A DNA stretch of 7,527 nucleotides from Pseudomonadales bacterium (lineage in GTDB: Bacteria; Pseudomonadota; Gammaproteobacteria; Pseudomonadales; Pseudohongiellaceae). The translations under genes and the position numbers were made by a program. The notes below the pieces were generated by a model. The model saw only the letters and a list, made by a program, of their open reading frames with translations, was not told the origin of the DNA and did not search any database. Of the stretch, positions 6,401 to 7,527 are shown piece after piece (the stretch's first letter is position 1; each line of letters begins with the position of its first letter). The stretch covers positions 1 through 7,527 of the forward strand of contig JAKSCP010000254.1 of the NCBI GenBank assembly GCA_022360535.1, in the 5' to 3' direction.

Positions 6401-7330
6401 GCGAAATATACCGACGCCACCCCGCCCTCCGGGCACTTCCACAGTCATAGTCAGGTCAAAATCACCGTCACCCGCACTCACGACATCCAGTCTCGCGATA
6501 ACATTGACATTTTGCTCGACTGTTTGTGTCCAGGTACCGGTAGCTGTCAGCGAGCCAATTGATTCGGTATCAAGCGTCCAGCCTTGCTCCAGGATTTGCT
6601 CGGCGAAGTGTTGATACACTCGCTCCAGTTCCCATTCAAGTTCGATTCTGGCGTCGGTTTCGGCGCTGTCTGATGAACTGGACATGCCGCCAAGCATTAG
6701 CGCCGGTCTGCTACCCTGCCTGGCCTCTTCCGGAACTTCAAGACGCGGCATCAACTCTCCCAGCCCACTGCTGCGACCCCTCATCATCGCCATGGACTGC
6801 TCTTGTTGCGCGATCAGTTCGTCACAGTTGCGCCAATTCCGAGCAAATCCGTAGCTGCTGCGAAGCGACACCACGTTCCCTTCATCGCGCTGTCGAAAGC
6901 CTATGGAAAGCTGGCCATGCTCATCGTGACAAATCTGCGAGCCATAAAAAGTACGTGTCTCAACCGCAGAGACGAATCCACGAGTGGAGGGAAACCGTTG
7001 AAACTGAGGCATCTCAACCCAGCCAGAATCAAGAAATGACTCTTTGAGCGCTTCCGTTGCGGCACTTTCCTCCAGTTCGGTAGTCAGCGCTACTCTCATT
7101 TGCGAGTTTTGCACCACACTCCCCATGACGTCGAATTCCGAAGGGAGCTGAAACTCGGGGAAGTCATCCATAATGTCGGAGTAGGCAGCAAATTGGCCGC
7201 CCAACCCAATGTCGAATAAGGCTTCAGCAACAGCAATCGGGATAGAGTCTTCGAACTCTGTATCAGCTTTGGCAAAATCAAAAGCAGCGAAAAGACTAAC
7301 CCCTAAAGAACCGAGCAATAAAACCCGCAT
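6392..7330 (-). CDS. Secreted or periplasmic protein of unknown function
   Basis: I do not recognise this 312-aa protein. Residues 1-22 form a Sec signal peptide with a likely cut after AKA. The mature chain seems to have two similar halves. The first (about 73-160) has a helix ending in FLDSGW (99-104), then strands. The second (about 228-300) has a helix ending in ILEQGW (246-251), then strands rich in alternating polar and hydrophobic residues. Between them is a flexible stretch rich in Met, Gly and Ser (178-225). Cys134 and Cys169 could form a disulfide. The C-terminus is Gly-rich (PGGRGGVG, 300-307). I chose the ATG at 7330 because GAGGTG lies about 7 bp upstream and the signal peptide starts there; an in-frame ATG at 7375 would add 15 residues that do not fit. 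It probably shares a transcript with the gene ending at 7391. Confidence 0.8.
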   Translation of the reverse strand: MRVLLLGSLGVSLFAAFDFAKADTEFEDSIPIAVAEALFDIGLGGQFAAYSDIMDDFPEFQLPSEFDVMGSVVQNSQMRVALTTELEESAATEALKESFLDSGWVEMPQFQRFPSTRGFVSAVETRTFYGSQICHDEHGQLSIGFRQRDEGNVVSLRSSYGFARNWRNCDELIAQQEQSMAMMRGRSSGLGELMPRLEVPEEARQGSRPALMLGGMSSSSDSAETDARIELEWELERVYQHFAEQILEQGWTLDTESIGSLTATGTWTQTVEQNVNVIARLDVVSAGDGDFDLTMTVEVPGGRGGVGIFRSN

Positions 7331-7365
7331 AGTGCACCTCTTAAACAACAAGGGAGAAGAAGTCG

Positions 7366-7386
7366 ATAGGTCCAAACCAGACCTAT
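7366..7386 (-). other. Perfect 7-bp hairpin between two leftward genes
   Basis: ATAGGTC and GACCTAT pair perfectly around a 7-base loop, 4 bp after the upstream gene's stop codon and 35 bp before the next ATG. The sequence that follows on the minus strand is pyrimidine-rich but lacks a run of T, so it is not a standard intrinsic terminator. It could be an RNA-processing or stability element, a weak attenuator, or an operator for the secreted-protein gene. Confidence 0.45.
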
Positions 7387-7390
7387 GCCA

Positions 7391-7527
7391 TCAAGTTTCT
7401 CTGGCTAAGTGATAAACCGCCGCTCCGGCAACCATCTCCTGTGGCGTCCCCATTCCGGCGACGATGTCGGGATAACCAGAGCGGTATTTAGCCTGATAGG
7501 CCTCCAAAATTGGTAGCTGCCCCTCTG
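7391..7527 (-). CDS. C-terminal end of an unidentified gene
   Basis: The leftward frame from the right edge is open for 44 codons to TGA at 7391-7393. The visible tail begins EGQLPILEAYQAKYRSGY and then reads PDIVAGMGTPQEMVAGAAVY before HLARET. It looks like real coding sequence: mixed amphipathic helices with even residue use. The other two frames on this strand meet stops in the same stretch. I do not recognise the family from so short a tail. Its stop lies 60 bp upstream of the secreted-protein start, so the two may be co-transcribed. Confidence 0.65.
   Translation of the reverse strand, partial: EGQLPILEAYQAKYRSGYPDIVAGMGTPQEMVAGAAVYHLARET

Noticed and set aside
6559..7047. Plus-strand open frame of 162 codons
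   Set aside because: Antisense to the secreted-protein gene, which has a signal peptide and a good ribosome site; the plus frame is Arg/Ser/Ala-rich with no domain features.
1..7527. Defence island, biosynthetic cluster or mobile element
   Set aside because: No nuclease, helicase, methylase, carrier protein, transposase or integrase is present; the genes are common metabolic families.

Overview
This window looks like ordinary chromosome from a Gram-negative bacterium, most likely a gammaproteobacterium. The reasons are a Tat-signal enzyme, a Cys-lipobox lipoprotein, several Sec signal peptides, Shine-Dalgarno-led ATG/GTG starts and mid-range base composition. The taxon is inferred from gene style only. 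I found no transposase, integrase, tRNA, rRNA, CRISPR array, phage gene or toxin-antitoxin pair. Most genes belong to common enzyme families of small-molecule metabolism or detoxification.

Left part (1-2149): an exported M20D-type metal amidohydrolase runs leftward off the edge. It is divergent from a RimK-like ATP-grasp ligase (1211-2149) across a 163-bp intergenic region. One family breaks amide bonds and the other makes them.

Middle (2151-4483): the ATP-grasp gene converges with a two-gene leftward unit, with one base between the two stop codons. That unit is a Tat-exported epoxide-hydrolase-like alpha/beta hydrolase (3860-2604), followed 3 bp later by a 149-aa single-pass membrane protein of unknown function (2600-2151). 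Divergent from the hydrolase is a GNAT acetyltransferase (3963-4483) whose reading frame is broken by one missing G near 4211.

Right-middle (4500-6309): a leftward run encodes an ABM-like small monooxygenase-fold protein, a DsbA-family protein of the 2-hydroxychromene-2-carboxylate isomerase/kappa-GST type, and a small lipoprotein. It is divergent from a VOC (glyoxalase/bleomycin-resistance fold) protein. The 129-bp region between the two directions holds adjacent palindromes next to a good -10 box and a 12-bp tandem repeat, so shared regulation is plausible.

Right end (6392-7527): a secreted protein of unknown function, possibly with an internally duplicated fold, sits downstream of the 3' end of another leftward gene. 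A 7-bp perfect hairpin lies between them.

I do not see a clear undescribed multi-gene system. The best leads are the hydrolase/membrane-protein pair, the ABM/VOC control region, the frameshifted GNAT gene and the duplicated-looking secreted protein.
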